Of a DNA stretch of 64,000 bases, positions 8,267 to 16,881 are shown one piece after another. The DNA comes from Bacteroidota bacterium (GTDB lineage Bacteria > Bacteroidota > Bacteroidia > Bacteroidales > Paludibacteraceae). The notes beneath the pieces were generated by a model that saw only the letters and a list, made by a program, of their open reading frames with translations, was not told where the DNA came from and made no database searches. The stretch is taken from positions 1 through 64,000 of the forward strand of contig JAEWAN010000034.1 in NCBI GenBank assembly GCA_023391625.1. Direction: 5' to 3'. The translations under genes were made by a program, and so were the position numbers. Position 1 is the stretch's first letter; every line of letters begins with the position of its first letter.

Positions 8267-9148
8267 ATGGATTTTAGATTGTCGGTTTTCATATCTGTAG
8301 CCCGTAATTTGAATTTTACCCGGGCAGCTAATGAGTTGCACGTGTCGCAACCTGCTATTTCCCGTCATATACAGGAGTTGGAAACAGCTTATCAGACACA
8401 GCTTTTTGAACGTTCCGGTGGCAAAATACGTCTGACTCCTTCCGGAGAGGTTTTTCTGAAACATGCAGAGGTTATAATGGAAAATTATAAGGCTTTAAAG
8501 CTGGAGATGAATTTGCTGAACGAGAATTTTGCCGGGGAGCTAAGGGTAGGGGCCAGCACTACCATTGCCCAATATGTATTACCGCCAGCCATTGCCCGTT
8601 TTATAGCCATGTATCCGGATATACGTTTATCTGTTATAACGGGTAATACGGAACAGATTGAGCAGGCTTTGACTGAACATAAAATTGATGTGGGGTTGAT
8701 TGAAGGGAAGCATAGGAGACATGATTTGCGTTATACGCATTTTAAGAAAGATGAGTTGGTGCTTGTGACCAATATCCGTAATAAGACGGCAGATGAAGTT
8801 ACGGTTGAGGATTTATCCTATTTGCCACTGGTATTGCGTGAAACCGGTTCCGGAACATTGGAAGTCCTGGAGGAAGCATTGGCTGTACATGGAAAAAAAC
8901 TTACTCAGATGAATATCCTTTTACAGCTTGGAAGCACGGAAAGTATAAAACTTTTTCTGGAAAACAGTGCTTCTGTTTTCGCTATTGTTTCCATAGCGGC
9001 AGTGTCCCGGGAACTGATGAATAATAAAATGAAGGTTGTGGAAGTAACAGGCCTTGAGTTGGAACGGGAATTTGCATTTGTTACCTCTCTGGGGGCTCAG
9101 AATGAACTCCAAAAGTGTTTTGTCCGTTTCTTAATGAATAATCAATAA
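8267..9148 (+). CDS. LysR-family transcriptional regulator (YeiE/CysB-like)
   Basis: The protein has 293 residues from the ATG at 8267, the usual LysR length. Residues 1-60 form the winged helix (FISVARNLNFTRAANELHVS, QPAISRHIQELE); the rest is the periplasmic-binding-protein-like effector domain (LRVGASTTIAQYVLPP, FIAMYPDIRLSV, VGLIEGKHRR). The next gene, 84 bp downstream on the same strand, is a YeiH-type transporter, and the pairing of a LysR protein with YeiH is a recurrent one (YeiE-YeiH in enterobacteria). It probably regulates that transporter in response to a sulfur anion, by analogy only. Confidence 0.85.
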   Translation: MDFRLSVFISVARNLNFTRAANELHVSQPAISRHIQELETAYQTQLFERSGGKIRLTPSGEVFLKHAEVIMENYKALKLEMNLLNENFAGELRVGASTTIAQYVLPPAIARFIAMYPDIRLSVITGNTEQIEQALTEHKIDVGLIEGKHRRHDLRYTHFKKDELVLVTNIRNKTADEVTVEDLSYLPLVLRETGSGTLEVLEEALAVHGKKLTQMNILLQLGSTESIKLFLENSASVFAIVSIAAVSRELMNNKMKVVEVTGLELEREFAFVTSLGAQNELQKCFVRFLMNNQ

Positions 9149-9202
9149 CTTTTTGTTATAGCTTATAAAAAAATTGTATATACAAGCTGCATAGATAGCT
9201 TG

Positions 9203-9210
9203 TACTTTTG
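9203..9210 (+). promoter_or_regulatory. -7 promoter box of the YeiH gene
   Basis: TACTTTTG fits TAnnTTTG and lies 22 bp before the ATG at 9233. It overlaps the alternative TTG start at 9200, which argues against that start. The transporter thus appears to have its own promoter, a likely LysR target. Confidence 0.5.
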
Positions 9211-9232
9211 TGTAAAAATAATAACAACACAA

Positions 9233-10129
9233 ATGGTACGATTTATTTTTATAGCATTATTTATTGTAAGCGCTTTTGTATCGCCAGCCATAGCGCTTTT
9301 TGCAGGAATTGTTTTTTCCTTGATATTCGTAAATCCTTATCCACAGTACAGTCATAAAATATCCAAATACCTTTTGCAGGCCGCTGTGGTTGGGTTAGGT
9401 TTTGGAATGAACCTTTATAAGTCATTAGAAGCCGGTAAAGAAGGTATGTTGTTTACCATAATATCCGTTGCCGGGGTAATGATAATCGGTACTTTATTAG
9501 GTAAGTTATTCAAGGTTACGCCGAAATTGAGTTACCTGATAGCTTCCGGGACTGCCATTTGCGGAGGAAGTGCTATCGCAGCAGTTTCTCCTATTGTGAA
9601 AGCTGATGATAATGAAACATCCATGTCGTTGGCTGTTATCTTTGTCCTGAATGCCATCGCTTTGTTTGTATTTCCGGTTATCGGCCACTATTTAGGGTTG
9701 ACAGAAGATCAATTTGGATTATGGGCTGCGATTGCTATTCATGATACCAGTTCGGTTGTAGGGGCAGGTGCTGCATATGGACCGGAAGCATTAGCTGTGG
9801 CAACAACAGTAAAATTGACCCGTGCTTTATGGATCATTCCTTTGTCACTGGTATCGATGTTGTTTTTCAAGAAAAGCGGAAATAAAGTGTCTATTCCCTG
9901 GTTTATATTCCTTTTTATACTTGCCATGATTCTGAATACCTATGTGACTATTCCAGAAGGGTTGCTCCATGTTATAGCCGTGTTGTCACATAAATTTCTT
10001 TCCATGAGTTTGTTTCTTATCGGTACATCTTTATCTATAGCGGCAATTAAAGCTGTTGGATTTAAGCCGATTCTGCTGGGAGTTATATTATGGGTCACTA
10101 TTTCGTTGACTACTTTATTGATAGTATAA
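9233..10129 (+). CDS. YeiH/UPF0324 family putative sulfate exporter
   Basis: This 298-residue protein is strongly hydrophobic with about nine to ten membrane segments. It has the family landmarks AVVGLGFGMN near residue 55, ASGTAICGGSAIAAVSPIV near 105, and AAIAIHDTSSVVGAGAAYG near 165. The family (Cons_hypoth698, PSE1) includes a proposed sulfate/sulfonate exporter; transport direction and substrate are inferred from the family and not proven. Length and hydrophobicity look intact. Confidence 0.8.
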   Translation: MVRFIFIALFIVSAFVSPAIALFAGIVFSLIFVNPYPQYSHKISKYLLQAAVVGLGFGMNLYKSLEAGKEGMLFTIISVAGVMIIGTLLGKLFKVTPKLSYLIASGTAICGGSAIAAVSPIVKADDNETSMSLAVIFVLNAIALFVFPVIGHYLGLTEDQFGLWAAIAIHDTSSVVGAGAAYGPEALAVATTVKLTRALWIIPLSLVSMLFFKKSGNKVSIPWFIFLFILAMILNTYVTIPEGLLHVIAVLSHKFLSMSLFLIGTSLSIAAIKAVGFKPILLGVILWVTISLTTLLIV

Positions 10130-10243
10130 TATGAAAGCCGTTTTTGAGATGTAAAAATTCTGGAAATAAGCGTGTGTATGAAGAACTATTTCTTGGGGAT
10201 TTTGTTTTAACTTATAAAGTAAATAACTAAAAATGAAATCAAT

Positions 10244-11242
10244 ATGAAAACTATCACATCAGAAAAACTTACTATTGTAGGGGCGGCGGGCATGATTGGT
10301 TCCAATATGGCACAGTCTGCCATACTTATGGGGCTTTCTTCTAATATTTGTTTATATGATCCTTATGCCAAAGGCTTGAAAGGGGTGGCGGAAGAATTGC
10401 TTCAATGTGGTTTTAAGGGCATTAATATTACTTATACCGATAGCATGGAGGAAGCCTTGAGAGGTTGTAAATATGTGGTGAGTTCCGGAGGCGCAGCTCG
10501 GAAAGAAGGTATGACCCGTGAAGATTTGTTGAAAGGTAATGCTGAAATTGCCATTCAGTTCGGCAAGGATATCAGAGCATATTGTCCGGATGTGGAGCAT
10601 GTGGTGGTTATATTTAATCCGGCAGATATTACAGGTTTATTGGTTTTGCTTTATTCCGGTTTAAAACCTTCACAGGTGACTACGCTTGCTGCTCTTGACA
10701 GTACCCGGCTGCGAAATGAATTGGCTAAATTTTTCCAAATAGACCCGGATAAGGTGAATAATTGCCGGACTTACGGCGGACACGGAGAACAAATGGCGGT
10801 TTTTTCGTCCACGGCTACCGTGGATGGCAAACCTTTAAATGATTTGATCGGCACTTCACAACTGACAATAGAACAATGGGAAGATATTAAGCAGAAAGTG
10901 GTTCAGGGTGGTAAAATGATTATGGATTTGCGTGGACGGACTTCTTTTCAAAGTCCTTCATACTTGTCGCTTGAAATGATAAGAGCTGCTATGGGAGGTG
11001 AAAGTTTTGACTGGCCGGTAGGAACTTATGTGTCTAATCAGGAGTATGACCATATTATGATGGCTATGGAGACTATACTGGACAAGACTGGAGTGCATTA
11101 TAAAAATGTACAGGGGACGAAGGAAGAACATGAAGCATTGAATGAAAGTTATAAACATCTTTGTGCGTTGAGAGACGAGTTAATAGCTTCCGGAGTTATT
11201 CCTCCGATAGATGAATGGAAAAAGATAAATCCCAATTTATAA
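10244..11242 (+). CDS. mdh: malate dehydrogenase (NAD-dependent, LDH/MDH superfamily)
   Basis: The 332-residue protein has an N-terminal Rossmann fold (TIVGAAGMIGSNMAQSAI, then Asp in ICLYDPY that binds NAD ribose), a substrate Arg region (SSGGAARKEGMTREDLLKGN), NPADITGLLVLLYSGL, the Asp-Arg segment AALDSTRLRNELA, and the catalytic His motif TYGGHGEQMAVF. It interconverts malate and oxaloacetate in the cytoplasm; in Bacteroidales it works in the reductive branch that forms succinate and propionate. It stands alone between a + strand promoter region and a terminator. Confidence 0.85.
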   Translation: MKTITSEKLTIVGAAGMIGSNMAQSAILMGLSSNICLYDPYAKGLKGVAEELLQCGFKGINITYTDSMEEALRGCKYVVSSGGAARKEGMTREDLLKGNAEIAIQFGKDIRAYCPDVEHVVVIFNPADITGLLVLLYSGLKPSQVTTLAALDSTRLRNELAKFFQIDPDKVNNCRTYGGHGEQMAVFSSTATVDGKPLNDLIGTSQLTIEQWEDIKQKVVQGGKMIMDLRGRTSFQSPSYLSLEMIRAAMGGESFDWPVGTYVSNQEYDHIMMAMETILDKTGVHYKNVQGTKEEHEALNESYKHLCALRDELIASGVIPPIDEWKKINPNL

Positions 11243-11262
11243 GTAAATAAAGTGATAAATAG

Positions 11263-11298
11263 AAATAGCGGTATAATCGTGAGATTAGGCCGCTATTT
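11263..11298. terminator. terminator between convergent mdh and ABC genes
   Basis: Arms AAATAGCGG and CCGCTATTT flank an 18-base loop, followed by ATTTTAT. It lies between two convergent genes and could act in both directions. The stem is modest, so the call is tentative. Confidence 0.45.
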
Positions 11299-11320
11299 AT
11301 TTTATAGTCAGGTTTAGAGT

Positions 11321-13066
11321 TTAGAATTTCCAGCCTTTAACACGCTGTTGTTCATCCCAGAGGGATTTGTAAAGTCCGTTATTTTTTAATAGTTCCGAAT
11401 GTTGCCCTTCTTCTGCTACATGACCTTTATCTATGACTATGATTTTATCCGCATTACGTATTGTATTCAGGCGGTGTGCTATAACTATTACCGTTTTATT
11501 ACGTACCAGGTCATTAATGGCTTGCTGGATGTATAATTCGTTTTCCGGGTCGAGTGAAGCCGTGGCTTCGTCCAGCAAAACGATCGGGGCATCTTTCAGC
11601 ATAGCTCTGGCTATGGATATTCTTTGTTTTTCACCGCCGGATAACGTACTGCCTCCTTCGCCTACCATTGTGTCATATTTGTCCGGCAACGTTTCAATAA
11701 AGTCGTGGCATTGAGCTTTCTTCGCAATGGCAATAATTTCTTCGCGTGTTGCGTTTTCTCTGCCTATCCGTATATTATTGTATATCGTATCATTAAACAG
11801 ATAGACATCCTGAAAAACAATAGATATTTGGGATAATAACTGGTCGGTTGTATAAAGCCGTATGTTTTTTCCTCCTATTCTGATAGCCCCCTGATCTACA
11901 TCCCAAAAACGGGCTATCAGGCGGGTTATCGTAGTTTTCCCGGAACCGGAAGGGCCAACTAGAGCCGTTAACTGTTGTGCCGGTATTGTGATATCAAGCC
12001 CGTTGATTACGTTTACATCGTTATAGCGGAAATGTACATCATTAAATTCAATATTATAATTTTCAAATGTCTGCTCCGCTTTCCCTTCCGGTAGGAGTGG
12101 GGCTTTTCTTAGTTTTTCAACACGTTCCACTCCCAGTTGCGTATAGTTCAATTCACCCATAAACATCAATGCTTGTAATAAAGGTTCGTATATACGGGTG
12201 CCTATAACGAGGAACATAATGTAAAAGGGCAGGGATAGCTCTCCGGCTGTAAACAAGCTTAGTCCTAATAAAATTATCAGTACCAGTCCGCCGTTCAGTA
12301 TAATGGACGAAAAAATCATAGTAGGGCCGGAACCGGCTTCCAGACGAATACTGTCGCGCTTCAGATTGCGGAAAGCTTTTTCCAACCGTTCAAATTTTGT
12401 GCCTCCGATATTGAATGCTTTGATTAACTTGATACCTTGTATGTATTCTATCATTCTGGAAGCCGTTTCAACTTTCGTTTTTTGCTGTTTAATACCAGTC
12501 CGGCGGATAATGTAAGTCGATATTCTTGCCACCGGATAGGCCAGAGGAATAACCAATGCTGCAGCTAACGTTAACTTCCAGTTAAAGAAAGCCAGCATAA
12601 CCAGTGCTACCACGGGCATGGTAAGTGAGCCTATGAATTGGGGAATAAGGTGAGTGACCAGTGTCTCAATGTTGGCATAATCAGAAACAACATAGGCACC
12701 GATGTCACCCGGGTCACGTTTATTGTAAAATCCCATTGGCAATTTGCGCATATGCTCCACAATGTCTTTCCGTCCGTCGGCACAGATTTCATATCCGTCT
12801 TCATAAGCAGCAAAATAAGACTTTTTATTAACCCAGGCTAATAAGATGATACAAATCAGAAGCCCTATGCAGGTATAAATAATATAAGTGGTGTTTAAGG
12901 TAATATCCGGATTTTGTAAAGGTTCGAATATCAACCATATTATTAATAGCATAAATCCATATGGAGCGCCTCGCAGAAAGTATTCAAGCATAGTCCATCC
13001 TATCATAGGGCGTAATCGTTTGGGGTTGCCTAGGGTTGCAGAGTTAAGTATTGTTTTAAATTTCAT
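11321..13066 (-). CDS. ABC transporter half-molecule, permease-ATPase (YbtQ/IrtB-like)
   Basis: The 581-residue protein has six membrane segments in the first 300 residues and a full ATPase: Walker A GPSGSGKTT, signature LSGGEKQR, Walker B IVLLDEATASLDPENE, switch His in IAHRLNTI. It follows another half-transporter of the same kind by 28 bp, so the two likely form a heterodimer. Both resemble the YbtP/YbtQ-IrtA/IrtB group of exporter-fold transporters that import siderophores, but multidrug or peptide export cannot be excluded. All catalytic motifs are intact. Confidence 0.8.
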   Translation of the reverse strand: MKFKTILNSATLGNPKRLRPMIGWTMLEYFLRGAPYGFMLLIIWLIFEPLQNPDITLNTTYIIYTCIGLLICIILLAWVNKKSYFAAYEDGYEICADGRKDIVEHMRKLPMGFYNKRDPGDIGAYVVSDYANIETLVTHLIPQFIGSLTMPVVALVMLAFFNWKLTLAAALVIPLAYPVARISTYIIRRTGIKQQKTKVETASRMIEYIQGIKLIKAFNIGGTKFERLEKAFRNLKRDSIRLEAGSGPTMIFSSIILNGGLVLIILLGLSLFTAGELSLPFYIMFLVIGTRIYEPLLQALMFMGELNYTQLGVERVEKLRKAPLLPEGKAEQTFENYNIEFNDVHFRYNDVNVINGLDITIPAQQLTALVGPSGSGKTTITRLIARFWDVDQGAIRIGGKNIRLYTTDQLLSQISIVFQDVYLFNDTIYNNIRIGRENATREEIIAIAKKAQCHDFIETLPDKYDTMVGEGGSTLSGGEKQRISIARAMLKDAPIVLLDEATASLDPENELYIQQAINDLVRNKTVIVIAHRLNTIRNADKIIVIDKGHVAEEGQHSELLKNNGLYKSLWDEQQRVKGWKF

Positions 13067-13094
13067 GTTTGTTATAAATTAAAGAGGTTATAAA

Positions 13095-14888
13095 TTAGTT
13101 TTTAGAATTACCTAATGTCCATTCGCGTGATTGTGAGTATGTATCCCACATACGTGCGTAATGTCCTTTTTTGTTAAGCAACTCCTCATGTTTTCCCTGC
13201 TCTTCTATTGTTCCGTTGTTTATTAACAGAATCTGGTCGGCATTGGTGATGGTGCTTAGCCGGTGAGCTATAACCAAAACAGTTTTACCTTTGATAAGAT
13301 GAGAAAATGATTCCAGTATTTTACCCTCATTTTCCGGATCGGCATACGCTGTGGCTTCGTCCAGTAATACGATGGGAGCATCTTTGAGTATGGCACGTGC
13401 CAATGCAATACGTTGCTGTTCGCCTCCGGACAGATAAGTGCCTCCCTCACCAACCAGTGTTTTATATCCTTTTTCCAGTTGTTCTATAAATTCATGACAC
13501 TGTGCAGCTTTAGCTGCATTTACCACTTCTTCAAAGGTTGCTTCTTTGTTGCCCATCCGTATGTTTTCTTCTATCGTATCATAAAACAACATATTGTCCT
13601 GAAAAACAAAAGATACGTGGTTCATCAGGTCTTTGGTTTTTATTTCTTTTATCGGAACGCCGCCAATGTATATGTTTCCGGATTGAATGTCCCAGAAACG
13701 GGCTGTTAACATGGCAACAGTAGACTTTCCTGCTCCCGAAGGTCCTACCAGTGCTGTGACGGTGCCAGGAGTGGCCTTGAAAGAGATATCCTTCAATACA
13801 GGTTTTTCATTGTATGCAAAAACTACATTCTCAAATTCTACGGAAGAGTCGCATAAGGTTTGAGGTACAAGCGGGTCGTCTATTTCCGGTTTATTCAGTA
13901 TTTCATCAATTAGGTCTACTCCTATTGCATTTTGGTTCATTAAACCGCTCATCCACATAAGTTTCATTAAAGGGAAAAATATACCTCCCCCTAAAATCAA
14001 AAACATTAGTACAGTTGGTATATAAGCAGAGTAAGAAGGAGAGTTGATGAGTAAAATAATGGATACGGGAATGAGAAACAACAGGGTAGATGATAGCAAT
14101 GTGAAGAATGACAAATAAGTGGGTGCATATTGATGTGTAACTTTAACGGACAGGTCACGATATTCGTCAATGTCATCGTTCAGTCTTCGAAAGGCTTTGG
14201 TAGACCGGTTAAACACTTTCACTACCTGAATGCCCCGTATGTATTCCACGATGCTGCTATTCATCTTTCCAAGTACTTGCTGGTATTGTGCATATACTTT
14301 TTGTGCTTTAGGATTGATCATCATTATTGATTGTGCTGTTATGGCAAGTATGAAAATGGTAAAAACAACCAGTGCTAAACGCCAATCAGTGTAGAACATA
14401 TATCCCAGTAACAGGATGGGAAATACGATGGCTGTTGTGATGTCCGGTATGTGGTGAGCAACAAAAAGCTCAATTCTTTCCACGTCCTCCGACATGATTT
14501 TTTTTATTTCGCCGGAAGCACGTTGAGTGAAAAATCCCAACGGCAGACATGCTAATTTCTGGGATATCAGTACACGCAGTTCGTATAAAATATTGAATGC
14601 GGCGATGTGTGAGAACATTAATGAAGCAAAAGTGAGGATGCCATAGGAAATAATTCCTCCTAAAGCCATATATCCCCAATAGCGGATACTCTCTTTGTCT
14701 ATGAGCGATGTGTCAGCAGCGTGGCTTGCCAGTTCTGTGAGAATATGGTATACTGAAATGAAAGGGGTAAACTGTGCTACCGCTCCAAATACGGCAAGCA
14801 GCATGGAGCCTATTAGCCACCACTTTTTTGTTCCTGCTATTTCTATAAGACGGGCAAGACCTTTCTTCTGCGTGTTATTTTTTTTCAT
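13095..14888 (-). CDS. ABC transporter half-molecule, permease-ATPase (YbtP/IrtA-like)
   Basis: The ATG at 14888 (MKKNNTQKKGLARLIEIAGT) gives 597 residues and is preferred to the longer frame from 14957. Six membrane segments precede an ATPase with Walker A GPSGAGKST, signature LSGGEQQR and Walker B IVLLDEATAYADPENE. The D-loop variant ATA(Y/F)ADPENE, instead of ATSALD, is characteristic of the siderophore-related YbtPQ/IrtAB branch and is the main reason for that assignment. It is the first gene of a two-gene operon. Confidence 0.8.
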   Translation of the reverse strand: MKKNNTQKKGLARLIEIAGTKKWWLIGSMLLAVFGAVAQFTPFISVYHILTELASHAADTSLIDKESIRYWGYMALGGIISYGILTFASLMFSHIAAFNILYELRVLISQKLACLPLGFFTQRASGEIKKIMSEDVERIELFVAHHIPDITTAIVFPILLLGYMFYTDWRLALVVFTIFILAITAQSIMMINPKAQKVYAQYQQVLGKMNSSIVEYIRGIQVVKVFNRSTKAFRRLNDDIDEYRDLSVKVTHQYAPTYLSFFTLLSSTLLFLIPVSIILLINSPSYSAYIPTVLMFLILGGGIFFPLMKLMWMSGLMNQNAIGVDLIDEILNKPEIDDPLVPQTLCDSSVEFENVVFAYNEKPVLKDISFKATPGTVTALVGPSGAGKSTVAMLTARFWDIQSGNIYIGGVPIKEIKTKDLMNHVSFVFQDNMLFYDTIEENIRMGNKEATFEEVVNAAKAAQCHEFIEQLEKGYKTLVGEGGTYLSGGEQQRIALARAILKDAPIVLLDEATAYADPENEGKILESFSHLIKGKTVLVIAHRLSTITNADQILLINNGTIEEQGKHEELLNKKGHYARMWDTYSQSREWTLGNSKN

Positions 14889-14926
14889 AAGATTATTTTG
14901 GTGAAAATTTATTTCCTGCAATGCCG

Positions 14927-15010
14927 CAAAGGTCTGCTTTTTTGAGGGGGGCAACAATCCCTATATCTGGGTAAAAGGGTATAAGCTCTTACTATAAAGA
15001 GGGTATAAGC
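14927..15010 (-). promoter_or_regulatory. promoter region of the ABC operon with direct repeats
   Basis: On the minus strand GACCTTTG (14927-14934) is one base off the -7 consensus and lies about 40 bp before the start codon. Upstream, AGGGTATAAGC occurs twice on the plus strand, at 14976-14986 and 15000-15010, 24 bp apart. Direct repeats at such a distance are typical of activator sites, for example AraC-type. No regulator gene is adjacent. The rest of the 14889-15144 gap shows nothing else. Confidence 0.4.
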
Positions 15011-15144
15011 AGTTTATTCAGAAAATGTTGGTGGATTGTGTGTAGAAAAGAAACCAATCATTTGTAGACCGGTAGGGTAGGATGGTACAGTTTATGATGT
15101 CGGGTTGGGTATGTTTAAGTCTATGACGGATATGGATATATGAA

Positions 15145-15182
15145 ACAAAACGTGTCAATTGTAATCAATTGACACGTTTTGT
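15145..15182. terminator. terminator after the TerC gene
   Basis: A perfect 17-bp stem (ACAAAACGTGTCAATTG and its complement) closes a TAAT loop. On the minus strand it is followed by a short T-rich stretch. It lies 27 bp downstream of the terC stop codon and looks bidirectional. Confidence 0.65.
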
Positions 15183-15208
15183 ATTATTTAGGGTTGTATG
15201 TAATCAGT

Positions 15209-16189
15209 TTAGTGATTATTACTTTTTATTTTTTCGTTTATATCAGATTCTCTTTTTCGTTTGGTTATTACTGAAACCAAAATGGAGATTGCCAGCAAAC
15301 CTATAATCACTCCTAATGAAACAAAGTTAGATATGTGGAAATGATATCCCAGTTCAGCGCAAAATTCATTGACACACATTTTGATTCCTATGAAAGACAG
15401 GATACCTGCAAGTGCATATTTGAGGTATTGGAAATATCCCATAATGCCGCTTAGAGCAAAATACAGGGAACGTAATCCTAATATAGCGAAAATATTAGAT
15501 GTAAATACGATGAAAGTGTCGTTTGATACTGATAGTACCGCCGGAATGGAATCTACTGCAAAAATAAGGTCTGATGCTTCTATAAATAAGAGTACCAAGA
15601 AAAATGTTGTGGCATATAGTACACCATCTCTCCGTACAAAAAAGTGTCCTTCCGGGTTATTGTCGGTTACAGGCATTATTTTACGGAATAAACGGATTAT
15701 GATATTTTTTTCCGGATTAAAGTCGGCTTGATCTTCTTTTTCAAACAGCATATGAATACCGGTATATATAAGGAAAGCTCCGAATATATACATTATCCAG
15801 CTAAACTGTCTTATTAAAGCAACACCGGCGAAAATAAAAATAGCACGCATGACCAATGCTCCGAATATACCCCAGAACAGTATCTTATGCTGATATTTAG
15901 GTGCTACATGAAAGTAACCGAAAATCATAATGAATACAAACAGGTTGTCTACGCTTAACGATTTTTCAAGAATGTAGGCTGTGAAAAATTCAAGAGCTTT
16001 CCCTTTACCGCCCCAAAAGTATATACCGGCATTAAATAATAGAGCCAGCATGATCCAGAAAGCGCTCCATAGCAGGGCTTCTTTTACTCTGACCTCAGTG
16101 TTTTTCTTATGAAATACGCCTAAGTCAAGCATAAGCATGATAATGACAAAAATGATGAAGATGATCCAGTGGGTAGTCGTTATTTCCAT
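15209..16189 (-). CDS. TerC/Alx family integral membrane protein
   Basis: The 326-residue protein has about nine membrane segments and the family motifs ALLWSAFWIMLALLFNAGIY, FFTAYILEKSLSVDNLFVF, LLFIEASDLIFAVDSIPAVL and FTSNIFAILGLRSLYFALSG, including the acidic membrane residues thought to bind metal. Alx-type members (about 320 residues) take part in manganese homeostasis or tellurite resistance. I see no yybP-ykoY manganese riboswitch in its upstream region (16190-16300), which often precedes this family in other phyla. Confidence 0.85.
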   Translation of the reverse strand: MEITTTHWIIFIIFVIIMLMLDLGVFHKKNTEVRVKEALLWSAFWIMLALLFNAGIYFWGGKGKALEFFTAYILEKSLSVDNLFVFIMIFGYFHVAPKYQHKILFWGIFGALVMRAIFIFAGVALIRQFSWIMYIFGAFLIYTGIHMLFEKEDQADFNPEKNIIIRLFRKIMPVTDNNPEGHFFVRRDGVLYATTFFLVLLFIEASDLIFAVDSIPAVLSVSNDTFIVFTSNIFAILGLRSLYFALSGIMGYFQYLKYALAGILSFIGIKMCVNEFCAELGYHFHISNFVSLGVIIGLLAISILVSVITKRKRESDINEKIKSNNH

Positions 16190-16500
16190 AAAATTATAAA
16201 GTAAAAAATATGTTTTATAGCATACAAATGTAAACTAAATATTGCAGATGCGCAGGTTGTAAAATCTTAAATATTTACTTATTAGAAAATTATTTTTATC
16301 TCTGTTTTTCTACTTTTTATATCCGTTTATATTGGATGTTGTCTCGTTCTTTTATATGTTTTTGAAAAAGAGAAAGATATGTGTTTCTATCTTTCATAAG
16401 TCATTCTTTTGACTTTTAGTATTAACAGTTTATTGGGATGCTGCCATCTACTTCTTAGAATAAATTGGGGCAACTTGTTTTCATATTAGAAAATCATGTT

Positions 16501-16508
16501 TAACTTTG
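16501..16508 (+). promoter_or_regulatory. -7 promoter box upstream of the cobalamin riboswitch
   Basis: TAACTTTG matches TAnnTTTG. Transcription from about 16515 would begin at the 5' edge of the riboswitch. The 16190-16500 region before it is AT-rich and shows no gene. Confidence 0.5.
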
Positions 16509-16516
16509 TTTTGAAT

Positions 16517-16702
16517 TTTGGTGCATATTTCCATGATCTGGTGAGATATGCTGAAAAGGGAATCAGGTGTGAATCCTGAGCAGACCCGCTACTGTAAGCT
16601 TAATTGTCCGTATGGAGGATAGTGAAACGTATTGAATAAACCTCTTGCCACTGGGTAACCGGGAAGGCATTCAATAACGTGAGTGAGCCAGGAGACCTGC
16701 CA
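16517..16702 (+). promoter_or_regulatory. cobalamin (adenosylcobalamin) riboswitch
   Basis: The region has the conserved blocks of this class in order: GGTGcatat near 16520, aaAGGGAAtcaGGTG at 16556-16568, aatCctgagCaGaCCCGCTACTGTaa at 16571-16597, TTGCCACTGGG at 16645-16655, GGGAAGGC at 16661-16668, and the B12-box core GTGAGCCAGGAGACCTGCC at 16684-16702. Cobalamin binding would lower expression of the downstream lipoprotein gene, which starts 180 bp later; the segment between (16703-16881) holds GC-rich pieces suited to an expression platform. Confidence 0.9.
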
Positions 16703-16881
16703 AGATGAATAATATTTTCCGGCTTTCGGGGGTATAAGGCCTGGAATTTTATAAATCAGGGAGTTTCTCAATTTTTATCCGATGTTTTATATAAGTAAAG
16801 GTTTTAGGGTAAATATCCTGATTTAATCATAGCATTGTTTTTTCTTGTTACATTAGTTTTTTACCACTTAATCAAATTAGT

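Noticed and set aside
12303..12841. Plus-strand frames inside the ABC transporter genes
   Set aside because: They are antisense shadows of conserved coding sequence.
14889..14957. Longer N-terminus for the ABC half-transporter
   Set aside because: The extension overlaps the promoter region and has no counterpart in the family.
16190..16500. Manganese (yybP-ykoY) riboswitch before the TerC gene
   Set aside because: The conserved loop sequences of that class are not present on either strand.
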